Origin: CAWAVN01 sp963844315
GTDB lineage: Bacteria; Planctomycetota; Planctomycetia; Planctomycetales; Planctomycetaceae
DNA: 64,000 bases
Direction: 5' to 3'
NCBI GenBank assembly: GCA_963844315.1
Contig: CAWJOC010000023.1
Span: 62,001 to 126,000, forward strand
The notes beneath the pieces were generated by a model that saw only the letters and a program-made list of their open reading frames with translations, was not told the DNA's origin and ran no database searches. Each line of letters starts with the position of its first letter. Positions within the stretch are counted from its first letter, which is position 1. Below are positions 1 through 7,721 of the stretch, piece by piece. A program made the translations under genes and the position numbers.

Positions 1-2
1 TG

Positions 3-561
3 GTCGGAGCGCGCGGGCGGGATGGCCAATTCGTGCATTACGGGCCAATGGAAAACCGCCATCGGGACCACATTCTCGATGTTTCCATCTGCCCCGCCAA
101 CTTGCCGGAGAGCGTTAACCGGCAAGCGGAGGAAATCACGCGCACCGTGTTTGAGCAATTGGATGTGGTCGGCGTGTTGTGCGTCGAATTTTTTCTGGCG
201 AGTGATGGGAAATTGCTCATCAACGAACTCGCCCCGCGCCCGCACAATTCGGGCCATCTCACCGTGGATGCCCATGTGACTTGCCAGTTCGAGCAGCAAG
301 TCCGGGCCGTCTGCGGGTTGCCGCTCGGTTCCGCGGAACAACTGCGCCCGGCAGTGATGGCGAACCTCTTGGGCGACCTTTGGCAACAAGGCGATCCCGA
401 ATTGGAAAGCCGCGTTAGAAAATCCAGGTGTGAAATTGCACCTCTACGGCAAACAAACGGCCCGAACTGGTCGCAAGATGGGACACCTCACCGCATTGGC
501 GAAAACCTCTGAAGCAGCCCTGGAGCAGGCGTTATCGGCACGTTTGGCTCTTGTGCGGTGA
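3..561 (+). CDS. purK: PurK, N5-carboxyaminoimidazole ribonucleotide synthase, C-terminal part, frame-broken
   Basis: The gene enters from outside the window. PurK is an ATP-grasp enzyme of purine biosynthesis that makes N5-CAIR from AIR, bicarbonate and ATP. The visible part contains the ATP-grasp metal/nucleotide region (the segment LLINELAPRPHNSGH near 215-260) and the family C-terminal motif LHLYGK, followed by the GRKMGHLT segment. These two parts are in different frames. The reading continues cleanly if one C is removed from the CCC run at 396-398, changing DPELES to DPNWKA, after which the C-terminus runs to the TGA at 559-561. Because the C-terminal tail past the break is well conserved, a recent indel or sequence error is more likely than an old pseudogene. 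A hairpin repeat follows at 594-658. Confidence 0.85.
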
Positions 562-593
562 GAATGGATCAACAGGTGCGGTCCAAGGATCTC

Positions 594-658
594 AAAAGAG
601 CCGCGCACTAAGTAAGGGGACGACATTTCCCACCGCTTACTTCGTGCGCGGCTCTTTT
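594..658. terminator. Palindromic hairpin between convergent genes, also a dispersed repeat
   Basis: The arms AAAAGAGCCGCGCACTAAGT (594-613) and its complement ending in GGCTCTTTT (658) form a stem of more than 20 bp with A and T runs at both ends. It lies between purK on plus and the lipoprotein gene on minus, so it fits a bidirectional terminator. A near-identical hairpin lies at 38877-38935. Confidence 0.7.
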
Positions 659-673
659 CACGCTTGGCCATGC

Positions 674-1435
674 TTACTGATTGGACGCCGGTTCTACCGC
701 CGTGGGCGGTTGCGATCCTTCATCAGTCGAACCGGCCCATTGGACGCGACCCTTTCCGGGTTCCTCAGGGGTTCCACTTTTCGGATCATCAAACGCCACG
801 TTGTAAGGTAGCGGCTCGTAAACATGGGGCTGGGTGTTTAAGCCGTTTGAGATCTCGTGCCGGACGGTTCCGTTCTGATAGGGACCCATGCCCATGACGT
901 ACCAGTTGCTGTCGTCCGATTGGGCCATCGTCATCCCGCCATCGCCCAGCATCTCGCGGGTCTTGGCATCGTAAGCCACGATGCCGATTTTCGCGATGCC
1001 CATCTGAGCCTGCTTGCTCAACAGGCGAACTTCGGGAAGCGAAATGGGAAAGGGACCGGGAACCGCAAGGGCGGGCGAGCCGACGAACATATCCGAAGTG
1101 TTCGTGCCCACTCCGCCGGAGCGGACTTCGACGATGATGTCCGCTCCTTCGGCCTTTTCGACCAGGCTGGCTCCGCTTCTGAGCACCCGATGCCTGACCG
1201 AGCCGACAAGGTATTGCTTGTCGACGCACTCCAGGTACTTTTCATCAATGAAGACTTTCGCGCCGCCGAACGCGGCGAAGTCCACCTTGTCCAAAGCCTG
1301 GTCGATAGAGTTGGAAATCAAAAGCTGCTCTTGAGCGGTCCGCGCGGTGTTGGTGGTTTTGGTCGAAGCACAACCGGCCACCATCACCAGACCCGCGAGA
1401 TACCCCATGCTCAGAAGCCATTGCACCTTGCCCAT
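674..1435 (-). CDS. Predicted lipoprotein, probably DUF6655-like
   Basis: 253 residues. The N-terminus has a basic start, a hydrophobic stretch and a lipobox-like VAGC around residue 22, so the mature protein should begin at that cysteine and be membrane-anchored. It is followed by a TARTAQEQLLISNSID segment that resembles small planctomycete lipoproteins of the DUF6655 group; this family assignment is from memory of the pattern and no domain search was run. The central part alternates hydrophobic and polar residues and is likely beta-rich. The C-terminal 40 residues are Pro/Glu/Gly-rich. No enzymatic motif is visible. It stands alone, convergent with purK. Confidence 0.7.
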   Translation of the reverse strand: MGKVQWLLSMGYLAGLVMVAGCASTKTTNTARTAQEQLLISNSIDQALDKVDFAAFGGAKVFIDEKYLECVDKQYLVGSVRHRVLRSGASLVEKAEGADIIVEVRSGGVGTNTSDMFVGSPALAVPGPFPISLPEVRLLSKQAQMGIAKIGIVAYDAKTREMLGDGGMTMAQSDDSNWYVMGMGPYQNGTVRHEISNGLNTQPHVYEPLPYNVAFDDPKSGTPEEPGKGRVQWAGSTDEGSQPPTAVEPASNQ

Positions 1436-1680
1436 GTTTCGTCCTTCGTTCCCATGCCTTTGGGGATTAAGTCCCAGTGAAACTCACCGCAATTGATGTG
1501 ATCGGCATTTTACGGCGGCATTTTTCACGAGAATCCGCAAATAACGGATTCCAGCTCATGTGGCAACCGGAATCCTGTTCAGCCAATCGTTCCCTCTTGC
1601 GGGATTTTCCGCAGTATGTTAGCAACCCGCAAAACCACGAAACCACACGCTTTCTGTCCGTTCAAAACGGGATGCTCATC

Positions 1681-2479
1681 ATGGGAACACCGTTATCGTC
1701 CGCAAGTTTCACGCGATGGGGCGTTGTGTTTTTGGCGCTCTTTCCGGGCTTGACCGCGTTGGGATTTCATCTCAATCCTCCCGAGCCTGGTGTTTGCGCC
1801 GCCCAAAAACCGGCCCGCTTTGGCGTTCGATCAATACGCGGTGAACCTGGGTCCCATTGAGCCGATGGGTTTGGCGAAGGGCCGGTTCCGGTTTACGAAC
1901 CTTGGCGAGAAGCCCGCGAAAATCACTAAGTTCCATCCCAGTTGCGGGTGTTTGCAGCCTCGGCTGGAGAAACGGGACTACGCCCCTGGAGAGACCGGGG
2001 AGTTTTTCGTGCACGTCGCCACCGCCGGAGAAATGCCCGGCCCGCGAGACTATACGATTACGGTGGAGTATGAAGACCCGGAACCTCAAAACGTGGTCTT
2101 GGCGTTTCGCCTGGAACTGCCGCCCCGGCAGATCTACGTCACGCCCCGCGCTGTGCTGGTTTACCAATTTGGCGATGAACCCGTCACCCGCGACATTCTT
2201 GTGACGGACAACCGTCCCAACCCGGCCACTGTCACGGGCGTCGAGAGCCGGGCGAAATTCGTTGCCGCGGAGATCACCGGGACCGAAACGAATCAGGACG
2301 GGATCCAAAACACGATCGTCAAGGTCACTGTTTCGGACGTTTCCAGTGGAACCCACAACACGGTTCTGAAAATCCACACCGATGACCCGAAATTCCCCGT
2401 GCTGAATGTTCCCGTGCGCGTCGAGCGGCAACCGCCCCTGGCGAGTCTTCCGAAATCCGCCGCCCGTTTAACGCCTTAG
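1681..2479 (+). CDS. DUF1573 (ASH/Ig-like) exported or membrane-anchored protein, frame-broken near its start
   Basis: The C-terminal 220 residues (from about 1790) are a DUF1573 protein: FRFTNLGEKPAKI, then HPSCGC, then APGETGEF are hallmark segments of this ASH/Ig-like fold, common in planctomycetes and Bacteroidetes and usually extracytoplasmic. No ATG lies near 1790 in that frame. An ATG at 1681 in the neighbouring frame starts a signal-anchor-like segment (VVFLALFPGLTALG). The two join if one C is removed from the CCC at 1780-1782, giving PPSLVFAPPK. The break has the same TCCCGA context as the one in purK. The stop overlaps, in the convergent direction, the stop of the E1 gene on minus. 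Confidence 0.75.
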
Positions 2480-3642
2480 ACCTGTGGCGTCGTTTCGACT
2501 TCGATGCAGAAGGAGCGGGTGAACCTATCGGTGGATAACCGAAGCACGGAACCCGGCCCGATGCCCCATTCGGCAAGCGGTTTCTCCCAGACCTCGGCAA
2601 GTTGCGGGTAGGAAAGCTTGCGGTGAGTGAAGAACGGCAAGGCAAAAGCCTCGCCGCCGCAAGAGCATTGGACTAAGGGTTTGTCGAGTTCGTTGACCCA
2701 CCATCGCCCCATCCGTTGCTCTTGGCACTGGGAACAAACGAGCCGCGTTGCGACCCTTCCGGAACATTCCACCCCAATTGAAGTCGGGTCGCCGAATTCT
2801 CCGAGATGGGTCAGCGTGGCGAGGGATGTTTCCGCGTCCAAAGGAATCCGCGTCCAAGATCCCCAAGTCTCCGAGTGGTCCCAACGGCAATGCGGATTGG
2901 GATGCAGTTCGGAAAAACTTCCCTGCCCACCCAAAAGGTTTTGCTGCCATTGCTGGCCCCACCAGCGATTGGCCCAATGATCCGGAGAACCCACGAGTTG
3001 GGCGATGGCCAGCGCCCCGGCATTGGCGGCCAAATGGCACAAGGGACGCGGGCTGCCGGTGGCTTGCTCGGTTCCTCCCCCATCGCAGCTTAAAGGATGC
3101 AGTTGCTGCTCATAGTGCCTGTCGGTCATCTGGCATTCCAAGCAGATCGGCGGCGGTGATTGCCGAAGGTTGTAACTCCGGATCGACGCCGTCAGGTACG
3201 CCGGTTCCACATTGATTTTCACGATGGGACAATGCATCTTGGCTGCCAGGCGGTTGGCGCAAATGTCCGCCCGGCGGTTGTCCACCGCGACAATCATCAG
3301 GCTGTTGTCTTCCAAAAATCCCGGCGGGACGACATCCACATCTTGCACCAAAGGCGTGGCTTCAATGGCAAACGAAGCCAGTTCCTTCGCCAAGACTTCG
3401 GCCTTGAACAGCCCGACCTCATCGGGTTCGCATTGGGAGATGACGCTTTGCGGCTTATAGGCTTTGGGGTCGATCAGCAAACAGCGCTTCATTCCCAACC
3501 AGGCCAACTGCCGGGCCAACGGGCGATTTACCGCCCCGGTCCCTACAAACACAAAGTGCGTTTTGGCCAAAAGCGACCAATCGACGCCAGGCAGGTCAGG
3601 CAAACAAGAGGCCAAATCCAGTTCATTTGAGGTCTCTATCAT
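2476..3642 (-). CDS. ThiF/E1-like ubiquitin-activating adenylyltransferase with C-terminal zinc ribbon
   Basis: 388 residues. The Rossmann nucleotide-binding motif GTGAVN is at 34-39, followed by LLIDPKAY and a QCEPDEVGLFKA helix, as in the ThiF/MoeB/E1 fold, which adenylates the C-terminal glycine of a ubiquitin-like protein. The region after the core carries C167-x2-C170, C186 and C202 before an AANAGALAIAQL helix; one may be the thiolating cysteine and others may bind zinc. A second cysteine group, C303-x2-C306 and C326-x-C328, looks like a treble-clef zinc ribbon and is an extension beyond simple ThiF proteins. It is the last gene of the conjugation operon, 44 bp after the RING-like gene. 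E1 identity is firm; which Ubl it serves is inference. Confidence 0.85.
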   Translation of the reverse strand: MIETSNELDLASCLPDLPGVDWSLLAKTHFVFVGTGAVNRPLARQLAWLGMKRCLLIDPKAYKPQSVISQCEPDEVGLFKAEVLAKELASFAIEATPLVQDVDVVPPGFLEDNSLMIVAVDNRRADICANRLAAKMHCPIVKINVEPAYLTASIRSYNLRQSPPPICLECQMTDRHYEQQLHPLSCDGGGTEQATGSPRPLCHLAANAGALAIAQLVGSPDHWANRWWGQQWQQNLLGGQGSFSELHPNPHCRWDHSETWGSWTRIPLDAETSLATLTHLGEFGDPTSIGVECSGRVATRLVCSQCQEQRMGRWWVNELDKPLVQCSCGGEAFALPFFTHRKLSYPQLAEVWEKPLAEWGIGPGSVLRLSTDRFTRSFCIEVETTPQV

Positions 3643-3686
3643 CGTAGTCTGTTCTTTCCCTCCTCTTTGCGTTCAATGCCATTCTC

Positions 3687-4310
3687 TCAAACCGACGCGA
3701 TGGCCAATTCGAGGCGGTCGCGCGGGATCAATTCTTCCGGCGGAACCGGCAGGAACTGTGGTTCGAGGCTCGGCTTTCGCTCGCAAAGGCCGCACATCCC
3801 CGCCGAGAGGTAGCAGTTGAGGGCATTCGGGTCATCGGGCGTTTCGGGATTTTCCAAATGGTAATACCGCCCGCAGGGACACTGAATCACGTTCGCCAGT
3901 TTCATGGCTCCCCCGCAGACGGAACATTCCTTGTCCGCGATTCTTTCGGGAGCGGGCATCGGCACGGGACGCCAAAGTTCCGTGATGAGCCAGCTTTGAT
4001 CCTCGAAGGCGATGACGTGTCCCGGTTCGATGATCGCCAAAGGCAAGGGCCTGATCCCATTGTGCATCACGTGCATCGAAAGCGGTGCAAAGAGCCATTG
4101 CGGATTGGCGTTGGCCGATTCTCGATACAAGAGCCTGGCAAAACGATTGGCCTTTTTGCCGACGTCCGCCGCTGGGGTCGCTTGGATTTCCCCCGCCTGC
4201 GATTTCCAAAAGACCAAAGGCGATTTCTCGCAGTCGGTGGAACGGATAATTCGAGGTTCGGATGCCAGGGAAGGCGAAACGTGAATGGGATGCAAGCAGA
4301 GAGTTTTCAT
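3687..4310 (-). CDS. RING-like zinc-binding protein, candidate E3 of the ubiquitin-like system
   Basis: 207 residues. The C-terminal part has eight ordered potential zinc ligands: C129-x2-C132-x11-C144-x-C146-x4-H151-x14-C166-x6-C173-x2-C176. This is a cross-brace-type binuclear treble clef resembling a RING finger, though the gap between the fifth and sixth ligands is longer than the classical consensus. The preceding 100 residues contain a probable small beta-sandwich ending in an EPGHVIAFEDQSWLI segment, possibly FHA-like; this is tentative. It lies between the ThiF gene (22 bp after its repaired stop) and the zinc-containing E1, so a role as ligase or adaptor is suggested by context. RING domains in bacterial Ub-like operons have been described by comparative genomics. 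No family search was run. Confidence 0.65.
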   Translation of the reverse strand: MKTLCLHPIHVSPSLASEPRIIRSTDCEKSPLVFWKSQAGEIQATPAADVGKKANRFARLLYRESANANPQWLFAPLSMHVMHNGIRPLPLAIIEPGHVIAFEDQSWLITELWRPVPMPAPERIADKECSVCGGAMKLANVIQCPCGRYYHLENPETPDDPNALNCYLSAGMCGLCERKPSLEPQFLPVPPEELIPRDRLELAIASV

Positions 4311-4332
4311 GGCAATGTTTCCAGTTGACGAG

Positions 4333-5153
4333 TTAAGCGGTTGTTGCGTTAGCGGGTCGATTTTGCGGACGGGTCAGCCATTGGGGAACCATCGTGGCAT
4401 CCAGGATGTCGAGGCAGACTTCGTCGTACATCGTTTCGCCTTTAGGCGGCATCAGGAAGCGGACCACCGCCGAAAGCATCGCCGAGGCCATCGCCAAATT
4501 GATGGGCAACAGTTGCGGCTGCGCCTTGGACGGCCAGTCTCCATGCAGTCCATCTCATCCGGGGAAACGTCTTCGGGATTGGCAATTTCCGGGTGGAAAT
4601 AATCGAGCGGCGCCCCCGCCACGATTTGGCCGTTCTGCCGGGCGTAGATTTGGACGTTCCCATAAGTGCCCCGCTCGCCTTCGCCGACGCCGTCATTCCC
4701 GGCGGAAATCAGGACGCCGTTTTGCAGTTCCCCCAAACGGTCGCTGGCCAGTTTGCGCGTGGCATGGTTATCAACGCAGAGCAGCACAAAGTCCCCTTCG
4801 CGGATCAGGTCCGCTTTGTTTTCGGGATTGAGGTACTGCGACTTGGAGCGAATCACCAGACCTTCTCGCCCAAACCGCTGGCCGATTTCCGCGGTCATGG
4901 CCACGGCTTTGTTGTCATACGCGGGCACATCCATGCGGTAGGTGTTGCTCGACTCGAAGGCATCGCCATCGACCAGCAGCACGCGAAATTCCTCCGGCAG
5001 GCTGGCCAAAAACAAAACCAGATACCGTGCCAGAATCGAGCCAATTCCGCCCAAACCGATCACCACGATCCGGCCTTGCTTTAGCCAGACCACATCCATC
5101 TTCCGGGCAATTTTTTCGGCGGCAGTGTCTTGGGATTTCAAATCGCTGGACAT
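4333..5153 (-). CDS. ThiF-family adenylyltransferase, second E1-like protein, frame-broken
   Basis: The N-terminal 200 residues carry the nucleotide-binding loop GLGGIGS (33-39), LLVDGD (59-64) and LLCVDNHATRKLASD (124-138), typical of ThiF/E1 enzymes. A conserved-looking MDCMETGRP segment with Cys203 follows and could hold the thiolating cysteine. The open frame then ends prematurely. Adding one base near 4530-4536 restores PKAQPQLLPINLAMASAML, and the protein then runs to a TAA at 4333-4335, about 273 residues in all. The PQL...N...A segment is typical of PRTRC-type ThiF proteins. Its ATG overlaps the stop of the upstream JAB gene by one base (TAATG), indicating coupling. Confidence 0.8.
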
Positions 5154-6049
5154 TAGTTTGCATCCTCCTCGGTTTTTGGGGAATCGGAATTCGGCCCCTC
5201 GAGCCTGGGAATCTTGGCCGGGGATTTGTCCTCGTCGTCATCGTCTTGGGAATACCGCCGACCGTTGTCCTCGGACTTGTCGAAGGAATTGCTTCGCGTA
5301 CTGTTGGAATAATGAGACGTGGTGTAAGTTGATCCTTGCCAATTGTCGTTGGACGAGTTTTTGTAATAAGACGCCGGGTAGTTGACCTTGATTTCCTGCA
5401 TCCATTCTTCGGGCGGTTCGGGGAACGGGGCTTCGGGAATGGCTTCCAGAATGACGCCCGTGGGAACCGAAAACCGATGGCCATCAATGCTGAAGTCAAT
5501 ATGCCATCGGGGGCAATGGCTGTTGATGTAGCCCACGATGATGTGCAGCCCATCCAGGTGCGTTTCATCGTTATGGTCCACGATGGAAGGCGAGGGCGGG
5601 CCGATGTGGGAATGGGCATCGCCGAAATGCACCGCCCCCTCAGGCAACGTGAGCGGGTTATCGTACTCCACGGAATCTTCCGGGTAATACCGGCCCCAAC
5701 AGGAATACATCTCGATGGTTTGCGTGGGGCAATGCCAGGCGAACTGCTTGGTGTCGGGATAGTACAAAAGCACTAGCGCCGCTTCGCCGTGGTGCATCTC
5801 ATACGCGGCTTGGAAGAAGCCCACCATCTGCCGGAGCATTTCCACGGGAATTTGCCCGCAGTGCAGTTGGCATTGCTGCGGATGCGGTTCCAAGAACGGG
5901 ATCGGTCCATCCACCTTGACGCTGCTGGTATACATCACCGTCGAGCGTTCCAGGTGCAGACCATCCCGTCCCAAGACGTAACGAAACTGCCCCGGCTTTA
6001 GTTCGGGCAATTTCACGCCGGGCGTTTTCAGAGTGATGTCAAAAGGCAT
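5153..6049 (-). CDS. JAB/JAMM (Mov34/MPN) metalloprotease, PRTRC-A-like
   Basis: 298 residues. JAB proteases cleave isopeptide or C-terminal bonds of ubiquitin-like proteins using zinc. The expected ligands are visible: Glu89 in HGEAALVLLY, H146-S-H148, then S155-x2-D158 (HSHIGPPSPSIVD), followed by a DGLHIIVGY strand. The spacing between the second His and Ser is one shorter than the classical JAMM pattern. The arrangement HSH..S..D..DE....GLHIIVG resembles the JAB of PRTRC systems. The last 90 residues are low-complexity, rich in Ser, Asn, Asp and charged residues, and are probably disordered. It is translationally coupled to the downstream ThiF gene and lies 89 bp after the divergent E2-like gene. 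Confidence 0.85.
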   Translation of the reverse strand: MPFDITLKTPGVKLPELKPGQFRYVLGRDGLHLERSTVMYTSSVKVDGPIPFLEPHPQQCQLHCGQIPVEMLRQMVGFFQAAYEMHHGEAALVLLYYPDTKQFAWHCPTQTIEMYSCWGRYYPEDSVEYDNPLTLPEGAVHFGDAHSHIGPPSPSIVDHNDETHLDGLHIIVGYINSHCPRWHIDFSIDGHRFSVPTGVILEAIPEAPFPEPPEEWMQEIKVNYPASYYKNSSNDNWQGSTYTTSHYSNSTRSNSFDKSEDNGRRYSQDDDDEDKSPAKIPRLEGPNSDSPKTEEDAN

Positions 6050-6138
6050 GGGTTTGTCCTTGGTCAGTTGTAGTTGGGTTTTCGGTTTTGGTCATTGGGA
6101 TTTTTCTCCCCCTCCTCCCCTCTCCCTTTCTCCCCCTC

Positions 6139-6990
6139 TTACTTCGGTTTGGGTTTGGCGGGCGCGGCGGGCTGCCGGGTGGTGGAGAGCAAATTGACCA
6201 ACTCCTTAGTGCGGCTCAAATCGCGGATGGCTTTGTGGCGGGTGAGTTCTTCCTGGATCAATTGCCGGATTGTCACGCCGACGGGCTTCCACGAAACGTT
6301 CAGGACGAAGCGCGGGTCTTTGATGGATTCTTTCTCCCAGCGTTCCACATCGGTCACGCGCGGATCGACTTTGTCATCACCGGCTTTCTTGAATGCGGAA
6401 CTGCCTTCGTGCTGCTCGCTGGAACGGTTAAACCCGCCGCCCCACAAATGATTGAGCAGAGCGTGCAGCCCCGGCGTCACGCCCGGCTTCGGGCATTCGG
6501 TCCGGAGGTATTGCGTGCAAATCCACGCCCGGCATCCGAAAGAGTGTGGACTAACATTTAACAAGTTCGACCAGTACACCTCATCATCCAAACTGGAGAG
6601 CGGCAAGTTGCGGTAGAAAAGCTCCGCCTGCGACGTGATGGTTCCATTCATGAATGGAACCTTGAGCACCACGTAAGGCGTCGCCAGGCGGCGCGGCGTG
6701 TAGAGCGCCTGCGGACCATAGGGCAACGGGCTATGGGGATGAATCCATTCCAGGAGCCGAAACGCCGGCTCCAGTTCCACGATGCACACGGTCAAAGGGC
6801 CGGATTCCACTTTCCACGCCAGGTTGTTTTTGGGCAGAGGTTTTTCATCGAAGCCGCGCACGGAGTTTGTGCGGATGACTTCGATCAGATCGCCCAATCG
6901 GCCTTGGAATGGTTCGCCGTCGCCGCCCCGGACTTCATAGTGATTGTCATTGAGGAGGATTTCCTCCAGCGTCGTAACGGTCATAATCAA
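6139..6990 (-). CDS. Probable Prok-E2_D/PRTRC-B-like protein, divergent E2 fold
   Basis: 283 residues with no clean match to a well-known enzyme. The middle (about 75-165) reads as a run of strands with the pattern LFYRNLPLSSLDDEVY, WSNLLNV, then C153-x4-C158 in GCRAWICTQYL. In PRTRC-B / prokaryotic E2 family D proteins a similar proline-rich strand, a DDxxxYxxNLLNV segment and a cysteine-bearing turn are found, so one of these cysteines could be an active-site residue. The C-terminal 60 residues are charged and end in a Pro/Lys/Ala tail. The TTG start at 6988-6990 overlaps the stop of the upstream Ubl gene (TTGA); an in-frame ATG lies two codons later. Its position next to Ubl, JAB and ThiF genes supports the reading, but the family call is inference. 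Confidence 0.5.
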   Translation of the reverse strand: MIMTVTTLEEILLNDNHYEVRGGDGEPFQGRLGDLIEVIRTNSVRGFDEKPLPKNNLAWKVESGPLTVCIVELEPAFRLLEWIHPHSPLPYGPQALYTPRRLATPYVVLKVPFMNGTITSQAELFYRNLPLSSLDDEVYWSNLLNVSPHSFGCRAWICTQYLRTECPKPGVTPGLHALLNHLWGGGFNRSSEQHEGSSAFKKAGDDKVDPRVTDVERWEKESIKDPRFVLNVSWKPVGVTIRQLIQEELTRHKAIRDLSRTKELVNLLSTTRQPAAPAKPKPK

Positions 6991-7277
6991 CCACCCATCG
7001 TTGAAGATTTTTTGACGAAATTCAAAAGTTCCACATCGCCTGTGATGACAAAGTCATCCTCCACAACCTGGCCATTGACCACGGCGAACGCTTTGGGGTC
7101 GATGTTGAGCAGCGGTTCCAAAATGAGCCGGGCTTCTCCCACACGCATGCCCCGGATGGAAAACCACCCGGCATGGATTCCATGTCGGCAGAAAACTTCC
7201 GAGTGGGAATCGTCCAAGTATTTGGAACAGCTCTCGATCATCTTTGAGTTCGCGGAGCGTTGACTGTCAGAAGGCAT
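6987..7277 (-). CDS. MoaD/ThiS-like ubiquitin-like protein ending in Gly-Gly
   Basis: 96 residues. The C-terminal 50 form a compact beta-grasp-like pattern, with VVNGQVVEDDFVI followed by GDVELLNFVKKSS and a terminal Met-Gly-Gly. An exposed C-terminal di-glycine directly before the stop is what an E1 adenylates in ubiquitin, ThiS and MoaD, so this protein needs no processing. The upstream part contains VFCRHGIHAGW, shared with the neighbouring paralogue (7369-7686). Its stop overlaps the start of the Prok-E2_D-like gene. It is a strong candidate substrate tag for the two E1 enzymes in this operon; which one charges it cannot be told. Confidence 0.75.
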   Translation of the reverse strand: MPSDSQRSANSKMIESCSKYLDDSHSEVFCRHGIHAGWFSIRGMRVGEARLILEPLLNIDPKAFAVVNGQVVEDDFVITGDVELLNFVKKSSTMGG

Positions 7278-7314
7278 AACTCACTTTGAATCGTTTGAAG
7301 AATCGGTGCTTCCA

Positions 7315-7371
7315 TTGTCGACGTTCGCTCCGCGAACGTGCGTCCTTTCGCGGAGCGAAAGGCGACAATTA
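7315..7371. repeat. Double-palindrome repeat abutting a Ubl gene
   Basis: Two short palindromes in a row, CGTTCGCTCCGCGAACG and CCTTTCGCGGAGCGAAAGG. A related copy, with the same CGTCCTTTCGCGGAGCGAAA block, lies at 45763-45852. In both places the end carrying ATTA/TAAT touches a stop codon of a minus-strand gene. Here that end supplies the stop of the 7369-7686 gene. Confidence 0.75.
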
Positions 7372-7686
7372 TCCCTTGATCGAGGATTTTTTCACGAAGT
7401 TCAAAAGCTCCACGTTCTCGCCGATGATGAAGTCATCGCCCACGATCTGGCCATTGACCACCGCGACGGCTTCGGGGTCGATGTTGAGCGGTTGATTCAG
7501 AATCGGCCTGGCGTCGCCCAACCGCATCCCCGCGATGGGAAACCAGCCGGAATGAATCCCATGCCGGCAAAACACGCTGCCCTGCGGACAGCCGCCCGGC
7601 TCGGTCTCTCCTCCGCCTCCGGTGATGGTTTCTTGAACGACGACGGTTTCGGTTTCGGGTTTTTTCTTGAGCAGGTTAAAGTTCAT
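7369..7686 (-). CDS. Second MoaD/ThiS-like ubiquitin-like protein, ending Lys-Gly
   Basis: 105 residues, paralogous to the 6987-7277 product from VFCRHGIH to NFVKKSS with high identity (tandem duplication). The N-terminal 35 residues differ: a Lys/Glu/Thr-rich stretch and a GGGG run. The C-terminus is SSIKG instead of STMGG, so only one terminal glycine remains. The stop codon lies inside the adjoining repeat, raising the possibility that insertion of the repeat trimmed the end. With a single glycine it may be a poor E1 substrate, a decoy or a non-conjugated partner. It lies 35 bp after the AAA+ gene. Confidence 0.7.
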   Translation of the reverse strand: MNFNLLKKKPETETVVVQETITGGGGETEPGGCPQGSVFCRHGIHSGWFPIAGMRLGDARPILNQPLNIDPEAVAVVNGQIVGDDFIIGENVELLNFVKKSSIKG

Positions 7687-7721
7687 GAGGGACTCCTAAG
7701 ATGTGAAGAGGTTTTCGGTCT

